Notes: generated from the sequence alone by a model not told the origin. A DNA stretch of 49,976 bases from Deltaproteobacteria bacterium (GCA_020850995.1 JADZDP010000159.1:1-49976), one strand, 5' to 3'. Counted from the stretch's first letter, positions 27,529 to 37,038 are shown. Numbers and translations: made by a program.

Positions 27529-29405
27529 GAGCCTCGGCCATTCACTTCGCGATGCCGTGCATGCTGACGCTGGCGGTGCTCACGTCGCGCTGCGCGTGCG
27601 AGCCCCCGCTCGACGAGGGCGAGCTGGTGGGAGACGGCTTCGCCGCGGTGGCAGCGCTCGATGCGCGCACCGTCGAGCTCTCGTTTTCGCGCGCCATCAA
27701 CCGCGCCACCGTGTCGACCGGCGCCTTCACCATCAAGGACTTCACCGTAGTGCCGCCCGCCAGCGTGGCCATCGAGAGCGCCGAGGCACAGGACGACAAG
27801 ACCGTGCGGCTCGGCACCGGCCCCCTCGTGGCCGGCACGCGCTACACGCTCGAGGTCGCGGGCCTCACCGATGCGCAGGGGCGCGCGCTCGACGGCACGC
27901 TCAACTTCGTGGCCTCGGGGCTCGGCGGGCTCGTCGACGTCGAGGTAGTCATCGCCGATGTCGGGACCGCGCGGCTCCACGAGTCGCTCACGCTCTTGGC
28001 CACGGTCGACGACGACGGCACCTTCGCGGAGTCCTTGGTGGCCTATCCCGTGGTCGACGAAGGCGACCGTTTCGTTGGGCGGCTGTCGGTGCTGGCCGAC
28101 GCGGCGCGCACGCTCGATCCAGGCGACGACGCAGATCTGCAGCTTGATCGCCGCCCGCTGGCGCTCCTCCTCGTCGACGGTCTCGGGCGCATGGCCTCGG
28201 TGCTGGTCACCTTCGTGGTGCCCGACCCGAGCGCCAACACGGTGCAGGTGGTGGTGCTGCCGCCCCTCGAGATCCAACAACCCGACACCGATCCGCTGCC
28301 AGACCCACCAGAAGACGCGAACCCCGGCGATGGTCTGCGCGTGGTGCGCGTGGTGGTCAACGATCGCGCCGCGCGCGAGCTGGTCGACCCGAGCCTGAAG
28401 GTGGCGGTCGCGGCCGACGGCACCTTCGACGCGAGCTTCCCGCGCACCCTGGCGATGGCGCCCATGGGCGGCGACTACGAGGGCTACTGGGAGACCGTGC
28501 TCGAGGTGAAGGTCGATCCCGCGCGCGTGGCCGACGGCAGCACCATGGAGACCTTCCCGTACTTCGCGTACCTGGTGGAGCAGAGCGTCCCCTACGAGGG
28601 CCTCGACGTCGCCATGGTGGCGCCCGACGAGACCCCGGTCACCGTGCGCTTGTCGCTCGGCAACCCCGAGTGGGTGCCGGTCACCTTCCGCGTCGACGTC
28701 GGCGGCGCCTACGTCACGCCCTCGGGCTCGGTGCGCGGGCACTACCCGAGCGAGGCGATCTTCCTGACCGGCGAGTGGGGCGAGGCCGTCGACGCGCTCG
28801 GCAACAACTGCGGCGACGGCTTCTCCGGCGGCGAGAACCGCTTCCTCAAGATGCGCGAGCTCGCGGGCCACCCCGGCGTCTGGCAGCGCACGCTCTGGCT
28901 ACCGGGCGGCCGGCCCTACGGTTGGAAGGTGGTGCGCTGCGAGGCCGACGAGGGCTGCGGCCCGCTCAACGATCTGGTGTCGTCGGCGGGGCGCGCCTTC
29001 GCCACCGTGATGAAGAACCTGGCCACCGACAACGCCGACGGCGCGCTCGACGCCAACGTGGGCATCGTCGATCCGCTGGCGCCCGCCACCACGCAGACGG
29101 GATCCGGCGTGCGCGACTACTCGAGCGCCGCAGTCTATCTCGGCACTGGCGTGGGTCATGAGCCCGACCCGAGCGGCACGCCCGACGGCGCGCGCATGTT
29201 CAAGCAAGAGGTCCCCGACCTGGTGCTGAACGTCGCGCAAAGTCCCGTCACCACACGCGTGTTCCACGTCGGCACCTGGCGCGACGTCAACTTCGATGCG
29301 ACGCCGCAAGAGATCGTCGAGGGTGAGCTGGCCCTGGAGCTCAACCCCTTCGATTACGACGACGGCTTCATCGGGCGCTACCCACCCTCGCGCGAGGAGC
29401 CCTGA
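27525..29405 (+). CDS. Exported multi-domain protein with Ig-like and starch-binding-like modules
   Basis: Encodes 626 residues. The signal peptide ends near RCAC; the cysteine context is not a canonical lipobox, so lipidation is uncertain. Residues about 35-130 form one Ig-like domain (VELSFSRAINRATVST, AGLTDAQGRALDG). From about 270 on there are beta modules with FLTGEWGEAVDALGNNC and KVVRCEADEGCG, which recall starch-binding modules, followed by a pattern of PDLVLNVAQSPVTTRVFHVGTW. Probably a second glucan-binding component acting beside the giant lipoprotein. Coupled by ATGA to the gene before, and two bases from the amylase after. Confidence 0.7.
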   Translation: MRASAIHFAMPCMLTLAVLTSRCACEPPLDEGELVGDGFAAVAALDARTVELSFSRAINRATVSTGAFTIKDFTVVPPASVAIESAEAQDDKTVRLGTGPLVAGTRYTLEVAGLTDAQGRALDGTLNFVASGLGGLVDVEVVIADVGTARLHESLTLLATVDDDGTFAESLVAYPVVDEGDRFVGRLSVLADAARTLDPGDDADLQLDRRPLALLLVDGLGRMASVLVTFVVPDPSANTVQVVVLPPLEIQQPDTDPLPDPPEDANPGDGLRVVRVVVNDRAARELVDPSLKVAVAADGTFDASFPRTLAMAPMGGDYEGYWETVLEVKVDPARVADGSTMETFPYFAYLVEQSVPYEGLDVAMVAPDETPVTVRLSLGNPEWVPVTFRVDVGGAYVTPSGSVRGHYPSEAIFLTGEWGEAVDALGNNCGDGFSGGENRFLKMRELAGHPGVWQRTLWLPGGRPYGWKVVRCEADEGCGPLNDLVSSAGRAFATVMKNLATDNADGALDANVGIVDPLAPATTQTGSGVRDYSSAAVYLGTGVGHEPDPSGTPDGARMFKQEVPDLVLNVAQSPVTTRVFHVGTWRDVNFDATPQEIVEGELALELNPFDYDDGFIGRYPPSREEP

Positions 29406-29407
29406 CC

Positions 29408-32400
29408 ATGCGGCACCTGTCTCCGCCGGTCGCCCTCGGGGCCCTGCTGCTGCTGACGGCCGCCCCTGCCGCCGCGCAATTCACCGAGGACGTCACCTTC
29501 TCGTTTCGCGCCGATCAGATCACGTACTCGGGCCCCATCACCTCGGCCTGGCTCATGCTCGACGTCGACGGCGGCCGCAACCGTGTGGCCGACGCTCGCT
29601 CCATGAGCTGCGACAACGGTTCCCCCAAGCGCTGCTCGCTCACCGTGCCGCTGGCGGAGGGCGACTACATCTACGTCTACGTCGCCAACCCCGAACAATT
29701 CGTCGACATGAGCGACCCGCTGCTCAACCCCGACGACATCCCCGACAGCAACTTTTTCCGCGACCCGAGCCCGCGCACCACCGGCTTCTGCGGTCAGTTC
29801 TCCACCGACAACTGTCTGCAAGTGCGCAACCCCGATCGTCCGCGCTTCGACCCTGCGAGCTTCCAGCCAGGGCACGGTGCGCTCGTCACCACCGACCCCG
29901 TGCAGATCGAGGCTGCGGTGCTGAAGGGGGCCAACGGCCGCGCGCTCGACGGCGCCAGCGTGCAGGTCAGCTACGAGGACGCGGAGCCGCCCGCCGTGCG
30001 CTACAACACTGGCGCTGCGACCATGCCGAACCTGGTGAACGTGGCCGGCGCGAGCTTCAGCGCCACGTCTTCGGGCGGCACCGTGCACGCCACCATCGCG
30101 GGCCTCCCCGAGGGCTTCCACCGCATCTACGTCACCATCGCCAACACCGATGGGCTCGCGTCGGATCCGCTGGCGGCGAGCCTGGTCATCAACCGCAGCA
30201 ACGGCGCGCCCGTCGCCGTGGCGGGGCCCACGCTGTTCGCCGAGGTGAACCAAGAGGTGGTGCTCGACGGCAGCGCGTCGCAGGATCCCGATGGCCTCGG
30301 CTTCACCGAGTACCAGTGGCGCGTGGTGGAGGCGCCGGGCGGTGGGCAGGGCTTCTTCCGCTGCGTCGACGACGAGCTGATCCCGCGCGACGGCTTCGGC
30401 AAGGTCATCATCGACGAGCACGGCAATCCCCAGGGCGATGCCTGCACGCGCGGCGATCCTGGCGCGGTGCCGCGCTTCCGCGCCACGGTGCCGGGTCGCT
30501 ACGTGGTGGGCCTGCGCGTGCGCGACGTGGGCGCAGGCGGGGGCACGCTCTCGGCCGAGAGCACCACCGAGGTGCATGTGGTGTCGTCGTTCAACCTGAC
30601 CAAGCGCCCGCGCCTCGAGGTGGTGGTGAGCGGCGACACCATCACCGTCGATGGCTCGCTCACGGTGGGGGGCGGCAGCGCCAGCTTCGTTGCCGACGGT
30701 GCCAACCCCGCGCCCATCACGCTGTCGCCGAGTGGTCTGGTGGCGACCTTCAGCAAGCCCTCGGTGCCGGGCGCGTACTTCGTGCACCTGTCCGTCGACG
30801 ACAGCTACCCCGCCACCGCCATGGTGCGGGTGCTTCCCGACGGCGCCGTCGATGGCTTCGACCTCGGGCGCCCGCCGCGCGCGTGGAAGAACGGCGAGAA
30901 GGTCATCTACCTCGGATTCGTGCGCGAGTTCTTCGACGCCGACGGCGACGGCGAGGGCGATCTGCTCGGCATGATTGACAAGGTCGACGCCATCGCGGCG
31001 CTCGGCGTGACCACCGTGTGGCTCATGCCGCTCGTGCCAGGGCCCACCACGCACGGCTACGCCACCACCGGCCCCTTCGCGGTGGAGGAGGACTACGGCA
31101 GCGCCGAGGACCTCGAGCTCTTGTGCGAGACGGCCAAGGCCTTCGGCCTCGAGATCGTCATGGACTTCGTGGCCAACCACACGAGCGACCAGCACCCCTT
31201 CTTTCAGGCGGCGCGCCAGAACCCGTCGAGCCCCATGCGCGACTGGTACGCGTTCAACCCCGATGGCAGCTATCGCTACGCCTTCACCTTCTACGCGCTA
31301 CCCGACAACAACCAGAACAGCCCCCTGGTGCGCCAGACCCTCACGCAGGTGGTCGACTGGTTCTTCGATCGCGGCATCAGCGGTGTGCGCGCCGACATCG
31401 CGGGCTTCACGCCCCCATCGTATTGGCGCGCGCTGCGGCGTCACCTGAAAGAGCGCAACCCAGACGCCATCATGCTGGCGGAGCTCCTCCCGCCGCAGGC
31501 CGAGTACTTCGTGCACGGCTTCGACCTGGCCTATGACCCCAACACCTACTGGAACACGCGCGACGCCTTCGCCGTGGGCGGCAACTTCGACGGCGTCGAC
31601 AGCGCGCTCGAAGACGCGACGCGCTTCGTGGAGCACGCCGCCTCCGAGCGCGCGCGCGCCACCGTCCGCCAAGACGACGTGTTGTTCATGCGCTACATCG
31701 ACAACCAAGACGAAGACCGCTTCCTGTTGCGGGCGGGCGGCGACCTCCGCAAGGCCAAGTCGGTGGCGGGCTTCCTGCTCACGGTGCCCGGCGCTCCGCT
31801 CGTCACCTATGGCAATGAGGTGGGCATCGAGGAGCTGCGCGGCCGCTATCCGTTCTCCGACTACGACGACGAGCGCGATCGCTTCGGCGACTCGGCGCGC
31901 AACTCGTTGCGCGAGCACTACCGCAAGCTCATCACGGTGCGGAAGGGCAACCGCGCGCTGCACGAGGCCGACACGGCCACCGGTTTCGCCGACGGCAACA
32001 GCTACCTGCGCGTCTCGTCCAACGGTGACGACGGTGGCGGCAACGTCTACTCCTTCCTGCGCTTCGCCGCTGGCCAGCGCTTCCTCGTGATGGTGAACCG
32101 GGCCGACTCCACGGCGCTCGGCACGACGGCGCGCGTCTATCCGCCGCCGCAGCTGTTCACCGACTTCCCGGATCAAACGCTGGTGCTCGTCGATCACCTC
32201 GATCCCGGCGTGCGCGTGTCGATGACCAAGGCGCAGCTCGCGGCCGCCGGTGGCACCACCTTCAACGTGCCAGGCTTCGGCACCCGCGTCTTGCAGGTGA
32301 CGAGGAACGGCATCCCCGACGACGACGACGACGGCACCCTCGATAGCTACGACAACTGCCTGGGCATCGCCAACGCGACCCAGTCCGATCTCGACGGCGA

Positions 32401-33409
32401 CGGCGTGGGCGACCGCTGCGATCACTGCGCGGGCACCTTGCGCGGCACCGCGGTGGGCCGCGATGGCTGTGGTCCCAACGCCGGCGCCCTCCGCCCGCGT
32501 CTGGTGCTCGAGGGGGCGCTCGAGGATCAGAGCTTCGAGGTGGCCAGTGGCTCCGGCATCCACCTGTGGGCCGCCTTCAATGGCCAAGAGCTCTACGTCG
32601 CCACCGAGGCCGCCGCCCGGGGCCACGACGTGTTCCTGTTGGTCACCGACAACACCGGCCGCACCTCGGTGGCGCCCTTCGGCAAGGCCGGCAGCGTGGC
32701 CACCGACGGCATCTTCCTCGCGGACGAAGGCGAGAACGACTTCGCGCGCTGGTTCGGCAACACCGGCGAGGGCCAGCACGGCACCGAGCCCTTGCCGGGC
32801 CGCGGCGCGCTCGAGGGCACGCTCAACCTGGTGGAGGAGTTCGGCGCGGTGCCGCCGGTCATCTACTTGGCCGCGGTGCGCTACGGCGGCGACGACGACG
32901 ACGGCATCCTCGCGCAGGCGCCGGCGGGCAACGGCAACGACATCGTCGAGGCGAGCGAGCTGTTCGCGCTCGACACCGCGGTGCCGGCGCTGGTCCCGGT
33001 GGGCAGCGGCGAGGGCGAGGGCGAAGGCGAGGAGGGTGAGGGCGAGGGCGACGGGCCCATCGTCACCCAGCCCGGCGACGTCGACGGCGACGGCACCGAG
33101 AACCTCGTCGACAACTGTCCTGAGCTCTACAACGCGGCGCAGACCGACACCGACCACGACGGTCTCGGTGACGGCTGCGACCAGTGCCCGCTGACGGCGC
33201 CCGGCGTGGTGCCCGACAGCCGCGGCTGTGGCGAGCGCGAGACGCCCGACCCCGAGCTGCCGCGCGCCAACCCGCGCGTGGTCGACCCCGAAGACCGCCT
33301 GGCGCTCGAGCGCGAGTGCGGCTGCACCAGCGCCGGCGACGCGCCCGCGCCAGCGGCGCTGGCGCTCCTGGGCATCGCCGGCCTGCTCCTGACGAGGAGG
33401 CGCCGATGA
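29408..33409 (+). CDS. Large GH13 amylase with PKD-like domain, calcium repeats and MYXO-CTERM anchor
   Basis: Encodes 1333 residues: signal peptide (about 1-24, ending PAAAQ), N-terminal beta module, PKD/Ig-like domain (about 265-390), and a GH13 barrel from about 495. Region I is DFVANHTS; region II VRADIAGF has Asp663; region III LAELLPP has Glu692; region IV is DNQDED with Asp768. The triad is complete, but the usual His before the region IV Asp is Gln767 and region II lacks Lys-His, so specificity may differ from typical alpha-amylases. Two thrombospondin type 3-like repeats and a Gly-Glu linker follow. The tail ECGCTSAGD, a hydrophobic helix and RRRR fit a MYXO-CTERM sorting signal, so it is probably attached to the cell surface. 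Confidence 0.88.
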   Translation: MRHLSPPVALGALLLLTAAPAAAQFTEDVTFSFRADQITYSGPITSAWLMLDVDGGRNRVADARSMSCDNGSPKRCSLTVPLAEGDYIYVYVANPEQFVDMSDPLLNPDDIPDSNFFRDPSPRTTGFCGQFSTDNCLQVRNPDRPRFDPASFQPGHGALVTTDPVQIEAAVLKGANGRALDGASVQVSYEDAEPPAVRYNTGAATMPNLVNVAGASFSATSSGGTVHATIAGLPEGFHRIYVTIANTDGLASDPLAASLVINRSNGAPVAVAGPTLFAEVNQEVVLDGSASQDPDGLGFTEYQWRVVEAPGGGQGFFRCVDDELIPRDGFGKVIIDEHGNPQGDACTRGDPGAVPRFRATVPGRYVVGLRVRDVGAGGGTLSAESTTEVHVVSSFNLTKRPRLEVVVSGDTITVDGSLTVGGGSASFVADGANPAPITLSPSGLVATFSKPSVPGAYFVHLSVDDSYPATAMVRVLPDGAVDGFDLGRPPRAWKNGEKVIYLGFVREFFDADGDGEGDLLGMIDKVDAIAALGVTTVWLMPLVPGPTTHGYATTGPFAVEEDYGSAEDLELLCETAKAFGLEIVMDFVANHTSDQHPFFQAARQNPSSPMRDWYAFNPDGSYRYAFTFYALPDNNQNSPLVRQTLTQVVDWFFDRGISGVRADIAGFTPPSYWRALRRHLKERNPDAIMLAELLPPQAEYFVHGFDLAYDPNTYWNTRDAFAVGGNFDGVDSALEDATRFVEHAASERARATVRQDDVLFMRYIDNQDEDRFLLRAGGDLRKAKSVAGFLLTVPGAPLVTYGNEVGIEELRGRYPFSDYDDERDRFGDSARNSLREHYRKLITVRKGNRALHEADTATGFADGNSYLRVSSNGDDGGGNVYSFLRFAAGQRFLVMVNRADSTALGTTARVYPPPQLFTDFPDQTLVLVDHLDPGVRVSMTKAQLAAAGGTTFNVPGFGTRVLQVTRNGIPDDDDDGTLDSYDNCLGIANATQSDLDGDGVGDRCDHCAGTLRGTAVGRDGCGPNAGALRPRLVLEGALEDQSFEVASGSGIHLWAAFNGQELYVATEAAARGHDVFLLVTDNTGRTSVAPFGKAGSVATDGIFLADEGENDFARWFGNTGEGQHGTEPLPGRGALEGTLNLVEEFGAVPPVIYLAAVRYGGDDDDGILAQAPAGNGNDIVEASELFALDTAVPALVPVGSGEGEGEGEEGEGEGDGPIVTQPGDVDGDGTENLVDNCPELYNAAQTDTDHDGLGDGCDQCPLTAPGVVPDSRGCGERETPDPELPRANPRVVDPEDRLALERECGCTSAGDAPAPAALALLGIAGLLLTRRRR
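33004..33052 (+). repeat. Gly-Glu coding repeat, tract 3
   Basis: Run of GGCGAG/GGCGAA hexamers encoding an acidic linker between the C-terminal binding module and the last calcium repeat of the second amylase. Confidence 0.7.
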
Positions 33410-34095
33410 CTGGTGTCGCGCGTGCCCTCGCGCTGCTGGTGTGTGCGGCGGCGAGCGCAGGCTGCATCGGCTTCCATGGCGGTGCCGGCGATCGCCCCGA
33501 GGGCTTCCGTTTGGTGCAAGGGACCCTGGTGGTCCCCGAGGAAGACCTGCTCGGTCGCCAGGTCACCGGCCTGCAGATGGCCGGCATCGCCATCGGCACC
33601 GCCGACGACACCGCGCGCATCGACGTGTTCGGATCCGACGTGTTCGACGCCTCGCGCGCCGCCACCGCGGCCTTCGTGGCGCCGGTCGACGGCGCGCGCA
33701 GCTTCGTCGTGATCCTGCAGGTGCCTTCGCCGTCGAGCCGCGGCCCGGGCTCCTTGCTGGGCGTCCTCACCTTCGCCAACGGCGCAGGCGACACGACGCT
33801 GATCCCGCCGGGCGAAGACGACATCGACCTCGGCGCCGTGTCGGTGGTCACGGGCGACGCCCGCCCGGCCGACAACCGCTTGAAGGCCGGCGAGGCGAAC
33901 AACCCGCTGGCGCAAATCGACAGCGACGACGACGGCAGCGCCGATCTCTCCGACCCCGACGACGACGGGGACGACACCCCCGACGACAGCGACACCGACA
34001 CCGGCAACGACGGGGTCGACGATGCGGCGCAGGCGTTGGCCGCGCTCGCGGACGAGGACGCCGATGGGGTGCCCGACCTGCTGTCGGGCAGCTGA
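33406..34095 (+). CDS. Lipoprotein with Asp-rich calcium-binding-like tail
   Basis: Encodes 229 residues. Signal peptide with lipobox SAGC (Cys20). Residues about 30-160 are a beta-rich domain of no recognised family; about 165-229 are an Asp-rich tail (DSDDDGSADLSDPDDDGDD and DEDADGVPD) like thrombospondin type 3 repeats. Last gene of the starch operon, coupled by ATGA to the second amylase. Its acidic calcium-binding tail matches the tails of the amylases, which hints at calcium-dependent packing of these proteins on the cell surface. Confidence 0.7.
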   Translation: MTGVARALALLVCAAASAGCIGFHGGAGDRPEGFRLVQGTLVVPEEDLLGRQVTGLQMAGIAIGTADDTARIDVFGSDVFDASRAATAAFVAPVDGARSFVVILQVPSPSSRGPGSLLGVLTFANGAGDTTLIPPGEDDIDLGAVSVVTGDARPADNRLKAGEANNPLAQIDSDDDGSADLSDPDDDGDDTPDDSDTDTGNDGVDDAAQALAALADEDADGVPDLLSGS

Positions 34096-34113
34096 TCTCA
34101 CCGCAGTTCCCCG

Positions 34114-34141
34114 TTGCGCCGCCCGATCGGGGCCCTAGGCT
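34114..34141 (+). promoter_or_regulatory. Possible promoter of the Zn-ribbon/GYF gene
   Basis: TTGCGC (34114-34119), 16-bp spacer, TAGGCT (34136-34141). Both hexamers match the sigma70 consensus only in part. The position suits a start near 34148 and a short leader with AGGAGG. Confidence 0.3.
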
Positions 34142-34171
34142 CCCCTCGGCCCGGCTTCCAAGGAGGCAGCA

Positions 34172-35200
34172 GTGCGGTTCGCATGCCTGTCGTGCGGCGC
34201 GAAGTACTCGGTCCCCGACGGCCGCCTCGAGGCCGCGGGGATCGGTGGCCTGCGGGTGCGCTGCTCGCGCTGCCGGGCGATCATGGTGGTGTCCGAGTCG
34301 CAGCGCGCCGTGTTCAGCGGCGCCATCACCGAGGGCTCCGACGTCCTCGGCCTGCGCAACGCGCCCTTCGCCTCCCGCGACGACGAAGACACCAAGAAGG
34401 AGCTGCGCGCCGTGCGCCGCCGCGCCGGGAGCTCCGACGCGGCCCTGGGGCAGGCGGTGGTCGGCGAGCGCGACGTGGGCATCCCCGCTGCGCTGTCGGC
34501 CTCGGGGGTGTTTCGGCCGATGCCGGGAGTTACCCGCGACGTCACCGGGCTGTTCTTCAGCGACCTCGACACCCTCAAGCGCGAGGGCAAGCCCGTGGCC
34601 AGTCGCGTGTGGTACGCGGCCATCAACAACCGCCCGCGCGGGCCCTACTCGGCGAGCGAGATGATCTCGCTCGCGCAGAAGGGCAAGGTGCGCGAGGGCA
34701 CGCTGGTGTGGCGCCCCGGCTTTGGCACCTGGAAGAGCGTACGCGAGGGCTATGCAGGTGGCGCCGAAGACCTCTCGTGGCTGCGCAACGTCATCGGCGC
34801 CCGCCAACGCCGCGAGCAAGACGCCGAGCTGCGCGCGCGCACTCACGGCATCGCGTCGCTGAACGTGACGCGAACGTCGTCGGGGCCGCGCCCCCACGGC
34901 TCCGCCGTCTGGAGCATCCCGGAGATGCCGCCCTTGCCCGCCGACGACGACGAGCCGGCGGATCGTGCGCCGTCCAACATCGTGCGCGCCCGCCCGGTGC
35001 CCTTCGAGTGGCGCGCCGAGGAGAGCGCCGTGCGCGCCATCGGCGTGCGCCGCCGCAGTGACGCCGCCTTGTGGGCGGTGGCGTTCAGCGCGGCCGCGGT
35101 GCTGGTGGCGCTGGTGGGCTTTGAAGCGTGGCGCAGCGGTGCCATCGACGACGCGGTGGTGGCCGCGCGCAGCTTCGTGGCCGGCTTCGCGGTTCGTTGA
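34172..35200 (+). CDS. Zinc-ribbon and GYF domain membrane protein
   Basis: Encodes 342 residues. An MJ0042-type zinc ribbon at the N-terminus (CLSCGAKY ... CSRCRA), a GYF_2-type domain at about 145-195 (WYAAINNRPRGPYSASEM, VWRPGFGTWKSV), a charged disordered stretch, and one membrane helix near 300-320 with a short tail. The order zinc ribbon, GYF, membrane helix is shared with GltJ of the Myxococcus gliding and focal-adhesion machinery, but this protein lacks the TonB-like periplasmic domains, so it is a shortened relative or a different regulator. The GTG start is supported by AGGAGG five bases upstream. Confidence 0.8.
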   Translation: MRFACLSCGAKYSVPDGRLEAAGIGGLRVRCSRCRAIMVVSESQRAVFSGAITEGSDVLGLRNAPFASRDDEDTKKELRAVRRRAGSSDAALGQAVVGERDVGIPAALSASGVFRPMPGVTRDVTGLFFSDLDTLKREGKPVASRVWYAAINNRPRGPYSASEMISLAQKGKVREGTLVWRPGFGTWKSVREGYAGGAEDLSWLRNVIGARQRREQDAELRARTHGIASLNVTRTSSGPRPHGSAVWSIPEMPPLPADDDEPADRAPSNIVRARPVPFEWRAEESAVRAIGVRRRSDAALWAVAFSAAAVLVALVGFEAWRSGAIDDAVVAARSFVAGFAVR

Positions 35201-35213
35201 CGCCGGTCTTGTC

Positions 35214-36539
35214 GTGCGTGAGCCGCTAACCCTGATCCGCGGTGCCCGCGTCATCGACCCCGCCGCCGGGATCGATGCGGTGATTGACGTGCTCGTGGGT
35301 CCGGCGGGCGTGGAGATGGAGCCTCGCTTCGTGCCGAGCGTGGCCCGCCGCGTCGACGGGCGCGGGAGCTGGCTGCTGCCTGGCCTGGTGGACCTACAGG
35401 TGCACTTGCGCGATCCCGGCCTCACCCACAAGGAAGACCAGCTCACGGGTACGCGCGCCGCGCTCGCGGGCGGCGTCACGTCCATGGTGGTCATGCCCAA
35501 CACACGCCCGGTGCTCGACGACCCGGCGTTGGTGGCGGAGCAGTCCCGGCGCGCCGACGAGCGAGGCTTGGCGCGCCTGTTGGTGGCGGCGGCGGCCACC
35601 CGTGGCAGCGCCGGGCAAGAGCTGTCCGATTATCGCGCGCTCAAGGCGGCGGGCGCCGTGGCGGTCACCGACGACGGCCTGCCCGTGCTCGACGACGGGC
35701 TGATGGAGCGCTCGCTCATCGCCTGCGCCGCCAACGATCTGCTGTTCATGCAACACGCCGAGGACACGCGCATCTCGCAGCACCGGCCCATGGCCGAGTG
35801 CGAGGTGCAGCGCGCCGCCGGCATCCTCGGTCAGCCCGCCGAGGCCGAGTGGGTCATGGTGGAGCGCGACGTCGCGTTGGCCGAGCAGACCGGCGCCCGC
35901 TACCACGTGCTGCACTGCTCGACGGCGCGCAGCCTGGCCGCCGTGCGGCGCGGCAAGGAGCGTGGCGCCTCGGTCACCTGCGAGGTGTCGCCCCACCACC
36001 TCACGCTCACCTGCAACGACGTGGTCAAGGACGGCATCGACGTGCCCGAGCGCGAGGCCGACCTCGATCCCAACCGCAAGATGAACCCGCCGCTGCGCTC
36101 GGGCGCCGATCGGCGCGCGCTGGTCGACGGCCTGGCCGACGGCACCGTCGACGCGGTAGCGACCGATCACGCGCCGCACAGCGCGAGCGAGAAGGCGCAG
36201 GGCTTCGCGCGCGCGCCCTTCGGCACCACCGGGCTCGAGACCATGCTCGCCGTGCTCTTGCGCTTCGTGCACGACGGCACCATCGACGCGCGCCGCGCCG
36301 TGGAGCTGGTCACCGCCGGACCCGCGCGCGTGCTGCGTCGCCAAGGGGCGCTTGGCACCTTGCACGGCACTGCTGCGCCCCCCGACCTGTGCCTGGTGGA
36401 CCCCGAGCGCCACTGGGTGGTCACGCCGGCGGCGCTCTTGTCGCGCTCGAAGAACAACTGCTTCCTCGGCGCCGAGCTGCGCGGGCGCGTGGTGGGCACC
36501 TGGCTGCGGGGCCGCCAGGCGTACGAGCTCATCCCGTGA
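35214..36539 (+). CDS. pyrC: Dihydroorotase
   Basis: Encodes 441 residues. It matches class I dihydroorotases, the third step of pyrimidine synthesis: the metal site region LQVHLRDPGLTHKED, VMPNTRPV, HCSTARSL, EVSPHHL, NPPLRS and the catalytic Asp in ATDHAPH. The first His of the usual HxH pair is Gln (QVH); I recall this variant, with GLTHKED, as normal for a subfamily of active enzymes, so it need not mean loss of function. GTG at 35214 is the best start; no Shine-Dalgarno is visible. It begins 13 bp after the GYF gene stop. GreB follows after 10 bp. Confidence 0.9.
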   Translation: MREPLTLIRGARVIDPAAGIDAVIDVLVGPAGVEMEPRFVPSVARRVDGRGSWLLPGLVDLQVHLRDPGLTHKEDQLTGTRAALAGGVTSMVVMPNTRPVLDDPALVAEQSRRADERGLARLLVAAAATRGSAGQELSDYRALKAAGAVAVTDDGLPVLDDGLMERSLIACAANDLLFMQHAEDTRISQHRPMAECEVQRAAGILGQPAEAEWVMVERDVALAEQTGARYHVLHCSTARSLAAVRRGKERGASVTCEVSPHHLTLTCNDVVKDGIDVPEREADLDPNRKMNPPLRSGADRRALVDGLADGTVDAVATDHAPHSASEKAQGFARAPFGTTGLETMLAVLLRFVHDGTIDARRAVELVTAGPARVLRRQGALGTLHGTAAPPDLCLVDPERHWVVTPAALLSRSKNNCFLGAELRGRVVGTWLRGRQAYELIP

Positions 36540-36549
36540 GCACCTCGTC

Positions 36550-37038
36550 ATGAGCGCCAAGAAGCCCATGACCCTGCAAGGGTTCCGCACCCTGCAGAAG
36601 GAGCACGAGACGCTCAGCAAGGTCGAGCGCCCGGTGGTCGTGCAGCGCATCGCCGACGCGGCGGCCGAGGGTGATCGCAGCGAGAACGCCGAGTACATCT
36701 ACGGCAGGAAGCGCCTGCGCGAGCTCGACAAGCGCCTCGCGTACCTTTCGACGCTGCTCGCCGACGTCGAGATCGTCGACCCCACCACGCTCAGCGGCAG
36801 CAAGGTGTGTTTTGGCGCCACCGTGGTCATCGAGGAAGAGGGCGGCAAGCGCAACAAGTGGCAGATCGTGGGCGAGGGCGAGAGCGACACCGCGCACGGC
36901 ACCATCTCGTGGCGCTCGCCCATGGCGCGCGCGCTCTTTGGCAAGGTGGTGGGCGACCTCGTCACCGTCGAGCGCCCGGCGGGCGAGGTCGAGGTTGAGA
37001 TCCTCGAGCTCTGGTTCGCCGAACGCCGCATCGCTTGA
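36550..37038 (+). CDS. greB: Transcription elongation factor GreB
   Basis: Encodes 162 residues with the two Gre domains: an N-terminal coiled coil (about 1-75) whose tip holds the acidic catalytic pair in the DAAAEGDRSENAEYIYGRKR segment, and a C-terminal FKBP-like domain starting at VCFGATVVIEEEGG and ending VEVEILELWF. RKRLRELDKRLAYL fits GreB better than GreA. Gre factors enter the RNA polymerase secondary channel and trigger cleavage of backtracked transcripts. It is transcribed with pyrC, 10 bp downstream, and converges on the 37064 gene. Confidence 0.9.
   Translation: MSAKKPMTLQGFRTLQKEHETLSKVERPVVVQRIADAAAEGDRSENAEYIYGRKRLRELDKRLAYLSTLLADVEIVDPTTLSGSKVCFGATVVIEEEGGKRNKWQIVGEGESDTAHGTISWRSPMARALFGKVVGDLVTVERPAGEVEVEILELWFAERRIA

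Noticed and set aside
35394..35424. Dihydroorotase with Gln in place of the first zinc-ligand His (QVH)
   Set aside because: The QVH form followed by LRDPGLTHKED matches, as I recall, a known subfamily of dihydroorotases, and all other catalytic motifs are present, so it is not evidence of an inactive enzyme.
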